Assembly: GCA_020137815.1 (NCBI GenBank)
Contig: CM035351.1
Span: 1,599,966 to 1,663,965, forward strand
Direction: 5' to 3'
Length of the DNA: 64,000 bases
Origin: Hormiphora californensis
Taxonomy: Eukaryota; Ctenophora; Tentaculata; Cydippida; Pleurobrachiidae
Position numbers and translations under genes: made by a program. Shown here piece after piece: positions 12,287 to 21,805 of the stretch. How positions within the stretch are numbered: position 1 is the stretch's first letter; each line of letters begins with the position of its first letter. The notes below the pieces were generated by a model, which was not told where the DNA came from, did no database searches, and saw only the letters and a program-made list of their open reading frames with translations.

Positions 12287-15200
12287 ATGAACCCAGCCGG
12301 TAGACGGGATCCAGGGGAGAGACCACCCGATGGTAGAGGTATCCCAATGTCAGGACGCCTAACTGAGTTCCCCATTCCTACCACACATGTGGCGGGAAGT
12401 GTGCTCCCATCATCCATCATCCGGCCTGACTACCAGTAAGCCCCCTCTCTCTTTCTAAGTTCTCTAACATTTAACTCCACTTACAATATATTTAGGTGGC
12501 TGTTCACATCTCTCTCTTTCCAACACATATCTTTTTGTCCACACTCTAACCCCCTAACCCCATTCTCAGTAGTACAACAAGGGGGGTACATGGTGGAGGG
12601 GTACCCCAAGCCCAGGCAGGGGTGCAGCGAGGTGGTGCAGCGGGGGCAGCAGGAGCAGGGGCTGGCGGTGAGGGGCAGTATCAGAGATTACGTGTTGACG
12701 ATGCTTTGTGGTACTTGGACCAGGTTAAAGCCCAGTTTGGGGATCAACCTCACGTGTACAATCAGTTCCTGGATATAATGAAGGAATTCAAGTCACAAAG
12801 GTAGATCTAACAAATCACAACAGTATGATATTTAGAAGATGTTTCCCTTGTCTTCCATTATGTATTCTACTGTAACAACACCCTGATCTCCCAATATAGT
12901 ATCGATACACCTGGTGTTATTACCCGCGTAACACTCCCACCCTCTAGTATTCATACGCCTGGTGTTATTACCCGTGTAACACCCTCCCCTCACCTCTAGT
13001 ATTGATACGCCTGGTGTTATAACCCGTGTAACACCCCCCTCACCCTCTAGTATTGATACGCCTGGTGTTATAACCCGTGTAACACCCTCACCCTCTAGTA
13101 TTGATACGCCTGGTGTTATTACCCGTGTAACACCCTCACCCTCTAGTATTGATACGCCCGGTGTTATTACCCGTGTAACACCCTCACCCTCTAGTATTGA
13201 TACGCCTGGTGTTATAACCCGTGTAACACCACCCTCACCCTCTAGTATTGATACGCCTGGTGTTATTACCCGTGTAACACCCTCCCCTCACCTCTAGTAT
13301 TGATACGCCTGGTGTTATAACCCGTGTAACACCCTCCCCTCACCTCTAGTATTGATACGCCTGGTGTTATTACCCGTGTAACACCCTCCCCTCACCTCTA
13401 GTATTGATACGCCTGGTGTTATTACCCGTGTAACACCCTCCCCTCACCTCTAGTATTGATACGCCTGGTGTTATAACCCGTGTAACACCCTCCCCTCACC
13501 TCTAGTATTGATACGCCTGGTGTTATTACCCGTGTAACACCACCCTCACCCTCTAGTATCGATACGCCGGGTGTTATTACCCGTGTAACACCCTCCCTCC
13601 CCTCACCTCTAGTATTGATACGCCTGGTGTTATTACCCGTGTAACACCACCCTCACCCTCTAGTATTGATACGCCTGGTGTTATTACCCGTGTAACACCC
13701 CCACCCTCTAGTATTGATACGCCTGGTGTTATTACCCGTGTAACTCACCCCCCCCCCCCACTCCCATCCTCTAGTATTGATACGCCTGGTGTTATTACCC
13801 GTGTAACACCCTCCTCTCACCTCTAGTATTGATACGCCTGGTGTTATAACCCGTGTAACACCCTCCCCTCACCTCTAGTATTGATACGCCTGGTGTTATT
13901 ACCCGTGTAACACCCTCCCCTCACCTCTAGTATCGATACGCCTGGTGTTATTACCCGTGTAACACCCTCCCCTCACCTCTAGTATTGATACGCCTGGTGT
14001 TATTACCCGTGTAACACCCTCCCCTCACCTCTAGTATTGATACGCCTGGTGTTATTACCCGTGTAACACCCCCTCACCCTCTAGTATTGATACGCCTGGT
14101 GTTATTACCCGTGTAACACCCTCCCCTCACCTCTAGTATTGATACGCCTGGTGTTATTACCCGTGTAACACCCTCCCCTCACCTCTAGTATTGATACGCC
14201 TGGTGTTATAACCCGTGTAACACCCTCCCGTCACCTCTAGTATTGATACGCCTGGTGTTATAACACGTGTAACACCCTCCCCTCACCTCTAGTATTGATA
14301 CGCCTGGTGTTATTACCCGTGTAACACCCTCCCCTCACCTCTAGTATCGATACGCCTGGTGTTATTACCCGTGTAACACCCTCCCCTCACCTCTAGTATT
14401 GATACGCCTGGTGTTATAACCCGTGTAACACCCTCCCCTCACCTCTAGTATTGATACGCCTGGTGTTATTACCCGTGTAACACCCTCACCCTCTAGTATT
14501 GATACGCCTGGTGTTATTACCCGTGTAACACCCTCCCCTCACCTCTAGTATTGATACGCCTGGTGTTATTACCCGTGTCTCCATGTTGTTCCGAGGAAGA
14601 CCCGACCTGATCTCCGGGTTCAATACCTTCCTCCCTAACGGTTACAAGATAGAGGTCCAGCAGGCGGGGGATCACAGCAAGCAGGCATTCAATGTTACAC
14701 TTAATATCAGTTCAAATGGAGGTGCTAATGGCCAACCTAACAGAGTTTCGGTAGGTTATTAACCCAATATGTGCGAATGTTCCTGGGTTGTGTTCTTTTC
14801 TGAATGAGTCCCTCTCTACTGCAGTGGTCCAGAATAATATTGACTGTTTCTACACAAACTAATCTAATGGTCCGTATTGTCCCAGTACTTACCAAACTAA
14901 TCCCTCTCCCCTTTCAGACATATCACATTATGAGTGACAGGCCGGGAAGCCACACCGTATCAGCTCGTCCCACTCTCATTCCAACTCCCCAGCAACCACC
15001 CCACGAGGTGCCCAGACAAACTGCCCACATACCCACTACCCACCCCTCACTGACCCCACAGCCACCAAACCACGCGATGTCCAAAAACATGGTAGGTTTT
15101 GATGTTTTTAATTCAGCTTTTTCTGTGATATAATTTCTTGTGACATTTTAAGTTACTCTCTCCAATAGTTCCGAATTATATAGTTCTAAATTTTATGACG

Positions 15201-17457
15201 CCATGTGACAACTTCCCTCCTCCCCAGATAATACTACCCCATAACGGGGCTCCACCACAACCGGAGTTTAACAAGGCAATGAACTATGTTAATAAGATCA
15301 AAACCCGCTTCCAACACGAACCTCAGGTATCTCGGGGTGATCTCTGATGTATCTGTTAGAATAATTGAACTTCATCGGGAATTGGTTTTTTCCTGATTAC
15401 ACTAGGAGACTAACACACATACATCCAGGTGTATAAAACCTTCATGGACATACTACACACACTCCAAAAGAGTCAGAAATCATCGGTTAAAGGCTCTTTT
15501 GATTCGGATGTGCGACCACCATCAAATAACGACCAGCCCGTACCTGATCCCAACCTGCCACAGGTTCTCTCTAAGGTGCAGGTACTGTTCAAGGATCAAC
15601 CTGACTTGTTGAAGGATTTCACCCAGTTCTCCCGAGTACCAGTCCGTATCAGCCCATCTTGATCTACAGGATGTCAAAAACTTTGCCCTATCTAACGGCC
15701 CTGAAGGTAGGTCTAGCTTTATCTTACTATCTTTATCTTACTATCCAAGAGATAGGTGTAGCCTTTTTTCCGGTCCTGGATGAATGTGACTGACAGCTGT
15801 GTAGAAGAAATTATGTGTTGGTTTGCTGTTATCCCAGTAACACCTTTCTCTCTCAGTTGGGGACGTGAAGCCGGTTATAGCGCCCCCGTTACCTCCCCCA
15901 ACCACCACCACCACCACCCCAGCACCACCACCCCCTCCACCGGAGCCCAAGATGGTTATCCACTCAGAACAGGACTTCTTTGAGAAAGTGAAGAAGGCAC
16001 TCAAGAGTCAGGAAGTTTATGATAACTTCCTCCGGTACGTGATATTTCTTGCCTTGCTCGACCCTGTTTCACCTTGCCCCGCACGGAGGGTTAAAGGAGG
16101 GTTAGAAAATATCAAGTGGTTTCTAATATCGTACTTCTAACGTCCTCTTTCTTTTTTATGTTCTAACTCTGCTTTTAACAGCATTTGTGACAAAGTGTCG
16201 AGCTATTAACTAACCCTCCCCCACCTCCTCAGATGTATTGTTCTATACAACGAGGAGACTCTGAGTCCCTCTGACATCGTCCACATTGTGGTTCACTTTA
16301 TTGGCAAGTTCCCTGAGCTGTTCGCGTGGTTCAAGAACTCCGTCGGCTACAAAGACGCCACCCCAACGGACCAGGGCAGGAAGAACAGGATGGGGGAGTT
16401 GGAGATTAACTATGCTAGTTGTAAAAGATACGGTGCATCGTACCGTGCCCACCCTGCTAACTACGTGCCTCCCCGCTGTATGGGCAGAACTGATCTCTGT
16501 AAACAGGTACACAATTAATTGTTACATGTTCTTAGTGGTTGATGTAACCTAGCTTCACGAGATGTTGGAATAATCATCCTATTTCAGCAATTATTCCCCC
16601 TACCTGCTACCATGTTCCTAGAGCCCCATCACTACCCTTGTATTATTTCTACTTGTATTATCAGGTGCTAAATGACACGTGGCGCTCCTATCCGTGTTGG
16701 TCGGAGGACAGCACTTTCAGTGGGTCCAAGAAGACTCAATACGAGGAGTACATCAACAAATGTGATGATGAGAGGTAGGTTTTTTGGATTACTTAGCCAC
16801 ACGCTGAGCAAACCGCGTATCGCCCGGGTATAATAGGTGACTATGGCGCTAAGCTATGAGACAGTGGGGAACATGTTTGGTACCTGGTGTTATTAGTAAT
16901 CATTTTATGTTGAGACTGGTATCTTGTTTAACAGTAACATTCTTTCTAAGGTTTGAGTTAGACGTTGTCATCGAAACTAATTTGACGTGTATTAAACAAC
17001 TGGAGGCTGTCCAGAAAAAGATGGCTAAACAATCCCCAGAAGGTAACAATCTCCCGCAATATAATAACAATCAGATAGTTCTCTAAATGATCTCCCTAGA
17101 TAATTATCTATCACCATTGTCTACAGAAGATATGGCCTCAACAATACTCCCGCTCCTTTATGTACACAGCTTGCCTAACTCCTATCCCGCCCCCTTCAGA
17201 GGCAGCTAGATTCAGACTAGACAACAAACTAGGCGGAACTAGTGAGGTGATTGGTCGTCAGGCAATCCGCAGAATATACGGAGAGAAGTACGGTGGGATA
17301 GTGGATGGACTGAAGAAATCTCCACAAGCAGTCATTCCCATTGTGTTGAAAAGGTTGGTAGAATATTGTATTATATCAGTGGCAGTGAATTTTATTATCG
17401 TATGACAATTTATCTAATCTCTCCACCATCTCTATCTCTCTCACTCTCTCACACACA

Positions 17458-17549
<92 letters not shown>

Positions 17550-19767
17550 CTCACTCTCTCTCAGGTTGAAGAGTAAGGACGATGAGTGGTGTGAGGCCAG
17601 GAGACAATTCGGGAAGATTTGGAGCGAACAGTACAAGAAATACCATCTGAAGAGTCTGGACCACCAGAGTGCTTCCTTTAAACAGACCGATGTTAAATCT
17701 ATCAGATCTAAAAACCTAGTAACTGAGGTAAAATGGGGGCACATTGAGTCTGATACAAATTTCAACTAAACCCTTTTCTCTGTATGTAGATACAAATTCT
17801 AACTAAACCCTTTTTAATTCCTCTCCACTGATTCTAACTAAACCCTTTTTAATTCCTCTCCACTGATTCTAACTAAACCCTTTTTAATTCCTCTCCACTG
17901 ATTCTAACTAAACCCTTTCTAATTCCTCTCCACTGATTCTAACTAAACCCTTTTCTCTTCAGATAGAGACGTTATACGACGAGAGAATGGAACAGGCAGA
18001 TAAGAATAATGGAGTGTCCACACCCCACTTAGTTTACACACAGCGAGATCACCACGTTTTGGAGGATGCCCGGGCCCTAATTATCCACCACCTCCGCAGA
18101 CAAAGCCACCTACAGAAGGAAGAGAAAACTAAAGTGAAGGTTTTCCTAAACAGCTTCCTACAGGATTTCTTCTTTGCTCCTCGTGGTAGGTTCTTACATT
18201 TAGTAAACTAAATCCCACTTTACCCCATCATAACCGACCCACACTCTAGTCTCTAACGTACCAGTAACCAGGACTGTTGCGTAGGCTATAGCCAGTAGCA
18301 GTAACCACCACATCTATACCCCAACTATACCCCACCCCTCTCCCTCCTCCAGGTGACGTGAGTGAGGATGAGAGTGACGATGCCAGCTCAGAAGAGGACG
18401 ATGAGACGAGGAGCAGGGGATCCAGGGCATCATCAGTCAAGGGAGGGACAGGGGGAGGAGGGGGCGGTACAAGGAGATCGGCAAGAAAATCTGAGAAACC
18501 TGCAAAAGCAATCAAACTAACACCTACTGATGGAGACGCTGTAAGAAACTGTTTTAGTAGTTTAATAATTTAGTTATTTTGTTTCTTAATTCTAAACTGT
18601 ATAACTATTTTTCGCCAGGCGGACGCATACAATCTGTTCTATACGAACAACCAGTGGTATGGTTTTCTGCGACAGCACCAGATCTTGTGTGAGAGGTTAT
18701 TCACCATCAACACCTACAATGCAACTGTTGCGGAACAGGAGCTAAAGGATCGGAAATGCAGAAAGGAACCCACGGCTCAAGCCATCAAAATGAGGCAGAC
18801 AAGTAAGGCGCGGGGTGACTGAGATGTGAGAAGACCGACCATGCGCGCCTTGGAAATACACCCGCTCGAGGGAGGGGGCCGCGCGAGAGAAACACAGAAG
18901 TATACAACATACCACACCGCCCTGTGGTATACCGATGTACACAACAATGTATTCCTTCCAGATCCGCTGCCCGTTGAACATTACTACACCCACTTCCTGA
19001 GTCTGGTTAAAGACCTCCTAGACTGTAATATCGAACAGTGTGCATACGAGGACAAACTACGGGAAATGTTTGGGGTCAATTCATACATTGCCTTCACACT
19101 GGACAAGCTAATCACACATATAGTCCGACAGGTATATCATGACTTTGATTTGTAATCCCCCCTCTTTCTCTCTCAGTTTCTCTTTCTCTCCCTACAACCT
19201 CCCTCTTTCTCTGACACCCCAACCTCATAGAGTCACACGCTAGTCACGGATGCGGGGTGTAACCAGCTGAAGAATCTGTACACAAAGTTCCGATCTACTG
19301 GAGGGGCAGGTGGGAGCCTGGCCACACAACCCTCAAGGGCTGTACAGGAACAGAGTTATCTAAAGGACTGTGAACAAGCAATGAGCGATGAAAATCTCTA
19401 CCGAATCTACTTCGTAAGTGAAGGCATGCCATGTGTTTAGTACTTCTTGTTGTTGCTGTGTGGCTGGTAAATTTGTGATTCTAAACCCTTTCCAGTGTTA
19501 CTGTAATATCATGTGTATGAATCTAATAACTCCTATTTCCAGTACAAGCAAGGATCCAAAATGACGGTAGAGCTGATTGACGGTGAAAACAACGAGGAAA
19601 CTGAGACAGAGGTTAGTTTATTGGCTACTTGGAGATTGGGGGTTGGTGAAGGATGGTGTTTTGGTGATTGATAATAGTCCGAGTTTGAATAATAACATTG
19701 TTTTTCTCCACAGGAAAAAGGAGAGGAGAAGGATAGTGGTATGGAAGTTAACTCTTCAAGCCTGTGA
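12287..19767 (+). CDS. SIN3: SIN3 transcriptional corepressor scaffold
   Basis: SIN3 scaffolds the HDAC1/2 corepressor complex in the nucleus. Exons: 12287-12435, 12570-12800, 14549-14750, 14918-15091, 15228-15326, 15429-15706, 15857-16034, 16233-16506, 16665-16774, 16951-17042, 17200-17353, 17565-17727, 17963-18185, 18353-18540, 18619-18802, 18962-19131, 19231-19413, 19543-19611 and 19714-19767. PAH1 spans exons 2-3 ([34 protein letters not shown]), PAH2 exons 5-6, PAH3 exons 7-8 ([20 protein letters not shown]). The HDAC-interaction region follows ([38 protein letters not shown]), then the Sin3 C-terminal domain ([19 protein letters not shown]). Exon 15429-15706 does not keep frame as written: either a 34-base intron (15640-15673) is removed or an indel lies near 15632-15642. 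The protein, about 1046 residues, ends soon after MTVELIDGE, short of the vertebrate C-terminus; alternative 3' exons are listed separately. Confidence 0.92.
12890..14548 (+). repeat. Minisatellite made of the SIN3 exon-3 splice acceptor and exon start
   Basis: About 33 tandem units of 48-52 bp fill SIN3 intron 2. Each unit holds a pyrimidine-rich tract ending in CTCTAG, then TATTGATACGCCTGGTGTTA and TTACCCGT, then GTAACACC. The last unit (AG at 14547-14548) is the real acceptor of exon 14549-14750, and its coding bases ([11 protein letters not shown] of PAH1) are those reiterated upstream. Each unit therefore carries a 3' splice site, about 28 bases of true coding sequence and a GTAACA donor-like word. 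Most 52-bp units put an in-frame TAG at the next acceptor; the 48-bp units (for example around 13096-13240) remain open. The first unit at 12890 is the most diverged. Confidence 0.95.
16048..16112. mobile_element. About 60-bp dispersed inverted-repeat element (SIN3 intron copy)
   Basis: Begins TTGCCTTGCTCGACCCTG and ends AGGAGGGTTAGAA. Similar sequences, in either orientation, occur at about 35948-36019, 43783-43840, 46214-46275, 52668-52715, 56973-57020, 57488-57562, 59305-59350, 61573-61632 and 62259-62309. The two ends are imperfect inverted repeats of each other (TTGCCTTGCTCGACCCT versus TTGTTATGTTCTAACCCT). Confidence 0.7.
17440..17563 (+). repeat. (CT)n tract directly upstream of a SIN3 splice acceptor
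   Basis: A CT-dinucleotide run with CA interruptions occupies most of the short intron 17354-17564 and serves as the polypyrimidine tract of the exon beginning 17565. Confidence 0.9.
17758..17955 (+). repeat. Five-copy tandem repeat of branch-point/pyrimidine sequence in SIN3 intron
   Basis: A unit of about 35 bp (TCTAACTAAACCCTTTTTAA then TTCCTCTCCACTGAT) is reiterated and ends against the acceptor at 17961-17962. Each unit contains a CTAAC branch-point-like word followed by pyrimidines, so the duplicated module is the intron's 3' splicing region without the AG. Confidence 0.85.
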
Positions 19768-20391
19768 GACGCAGACAGACACCCTCCTTTAATTGGATAC
19801 AACTGAAAATACAGCCTTGTGGATAAGGTCGCTGGAGAGAATGAGAACGAGAGACTAGAGTTAGGTAGAGAAAGATAGAGTTATATAGAGAAAGAGAGAG
19901 CGAGGAAAGGAGAGGTAGAGAGACAGAGAGTGAGAATTAGATAGAGCGAGAAAGAGAGTGTGAGAAAGAGAGAGGTAGAGAGATATAGTGAGAGAGAAAG
20001 AGAAATATGGTGAGATTGAGGATGGAAAACACAAGAACAATTCACAAACATTTAGCAGTACTGATAGTGAATGAATGAAGTGTCACTATTTTGGTGATGT
20101 GAAATATTTTATCAATTTTATCTGTCTGAATTGTTAGTTTAATTTGACAACAAGGCCCTGCAGAATAACAGGTTCTCCACGGCCTTTCTTGGTGACTAAA
20201 ACACTGCTCTAAGTCAACTGCTGAAAACGGCAATTAAAGCATAAAATGGACATATATTACACTCATACAATCAAGTGTTTCTTAAATCCCCTATTATTCA
20301 CCTTTCTCTCCCTCAATGTTTATACTTTTCCCAAAAACATCAAACGTTAACACAATGATCAATGTCTTGGGTCTTTTGTTTGTCTAAATAG
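19768..20391 (+). other. SIN3 3' flank, GA-rich
   Basis: After the SIN3 stop there is a GA-rich stretch (19840-20010) and then unique-looking sequence that is the start of the 1.15-kb duplicated segment. No ORF. It would be intronic if the alternative 3' exons below are used. Confidence 0.55.
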
Positions 20392-20556
20392 GAGGCCAAA
20401 TCAGAGTTATCATTCCGCTCACTTTCCGTCTATTTAGGGAAAAATGTCGCTAGGCAAGGGCCCAACGAGAAGAACAATGTAACATGTTTAATGAAAAATA
20501 TTTTTTTAAAGATTTAGGACCACTCTTCTCTATATCGTCCCCATCTCTCTCACTCC

Positions 20557-20602
<46 letters not shown>

Positions 20603-21172
20603 GCCAGGCATTCCTTTCTTCTCGTTCTCCCAGAGTCTTCTCCACACACAGCGTGTCCTCGCCCTACGGTGCGTACCGCTTCACCCAATCTTGAGCTGAA
20701 AAGGAGGCGTGTGTTGATTGGATCTGTGAGGAGGGGTGTGTGAGTGTCCGTGTGTAGGTCTCAGATGTCGCGCGCCCATCGCCAAGAAGAGACCCAATAG
20801 AAGAGCACCGCGCGCTACGTACATGATACCCTGAAAGTGATCCACAGCTGTGGCACAAGGTCTACACACATTTGCACATAGCTTGTTTCTACTGATACAC
20901 AGTCTATAATAGTCTGCTATAATAGTCTACTCAAAGGTCTATTAGACACACACAGTTACGTTTTAGGGGAGTTTATTTCACTGTTTAATAGTGGCATATT
21001 CATTATTCAATGCATAATATACAGTTACTACTACTTAATTGTGTTTCTCTTCTCGCCAAATTTAGATCAGGTATGATTATTACATACCGGAATCTTTTAT
21101 TTGGAGTTACACACATTGGCTGAAAGGAAGAAAATTGGAAATTTGGAAAGAGAGAACAGAGAGCGGTACTAC
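20001..21172 (+). repeat. Direct duplication, copy A (1.15 kb)
   Basis: Bases 20001-21172 recur at 32400-33554 in the same orientation, with only scattered substitutions and short indels (for example GATGTG versus GATCTGTG at 20096/32496). Copy A is joined on the right to GGTACTACCCGC..., copy B to CTATAGACACAC.... The ends are not TG...CA, so these are not obvious LTRs. Everything between the copies is repeats and mobile DNA. Confidence 0.92.
20392..20694 (+). CDS. SIN3: Candidate alternative 3' exons of SIN3
   Basis: Two exon-like blocks, 20392-20478 and 20608-20694, are each 87 bases, have AG before and GT after (or a stop), and both fit phase 0, the phase left by the SIN3 exon ending at 19611. 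The first encodes a segment with LSVYLGKNVARQG, which resembles the P-V-F/Y-L-x-R-N-x-R block in the C-terminal part of animal SIN3; the second ends YGAYRFTQS with a stop at 20692. Splicing 19611 to 20392 would replace the short tail VNSSSL. The resemblance is weak but the phases agree. In copy B of the duplication the first exon carries a TAA. Confidence 0.42.
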
Positions 21173-21560
21173 CCGCATCCTCCATATCCTTAAATCGATA
21201 GTGTTTACGCAGTGAATACAGAGCGAATGCAGAGTGAATGCAGAGCGAATGCAGAGTGAATGCAGAGTGAATGCAGAGCGAATGCAGAGTGAATGCAGAG
21301 CGAATGCAGAGTGAATGCAGAGTGAATGCAGAGTGGTTCCAGAGTGAATACGCAGTGAATGCAGAGTGAATACGCAGTGAATACGCAATCATTGGGGGTA
21401 TCCTACCAGAACTGTTTACGCAGTGAATACAGAGTGAATACGCAGTGAATACAGAGTGAATACGCAGTGAATGCAGAGCGAATACGCAATCATTGGTAAT
21501 ATCCTACCAGAACTAGAATGCCGTAAATACGCAGTGATAAAAAAATTGGATATTGTTGCT
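21173..21560 (+). repeat. Tandem array of GAATGCAGAGT/GAATACGCAGT words
   Basis: From about 21205 to 21540 the sequence is built from 11-12-bp words (GCAGAGTGAAT, GCAGAGCGAAT, ACGCAGTGAAT) in irregular order, with one interruption at 21380-21415 (CATTGGGGGTATCCTACCAG) that recurs at 21490-21510. Minus-strand ORFs rich in H-S-A-F are repeat artefacts. A single ACGCAGTGATA word also lies just right of the PLE insertion, at 30050. Confidence 0.88.
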
Positions 21561-21581
21561 ACAACCCGAAAAAAAGTGGTT

Positions 21582-21791
21582 TTCTCTCTCCCTCTCCCTC
21601 TCCCTCTCCCTCTCCCTCTCCCTCTCCCTCTCCCTCTCCCTCTCCCTCTCCCTCTCCCTCTCCCTCTCCCTCTCCCTCTCCCTCTCCCTCTCCCTCTCCC
21701 TCTCCCTCTCCCTCTCCCTCTCCCTCTCCCTCTCCCTCTCCCTCTCCCTCTCCCTCTCCCTCTCCCTCTCCCTCTATCTCTATCTCTATAC
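21582..21791 (+). repeat. (CCCTCT)n hexanucleotide array
   Basis: About 32 perfect CCCTCT units ending in TCTATC variants. It is not telomeric sequence (TTAGGG). It abuts the 14-bp word CTCTTTCTCTTTTG that flanks the PLE insertion. Confidence 0.95.
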
Positions 21792-21805
21792 CTCTTTCTC
21801 TTTTG

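Noticed and set aside
12890-14548. CRISPR-like pattern (regular 50-bp units)
   Set aside because: Animal genome, no unique spacers, and the unit is the SIN3 acceptor plus exon start.
15741-16004. Gly/Val-rich minus-strand ORF
   Set aside because: Shadow of the Pro/Thr-rich SIN3 exon on the + strand.
21582-21791. Interstitial telomeric repeat
   Set aside because: The unit is CCCTCT, not CCCTAA.
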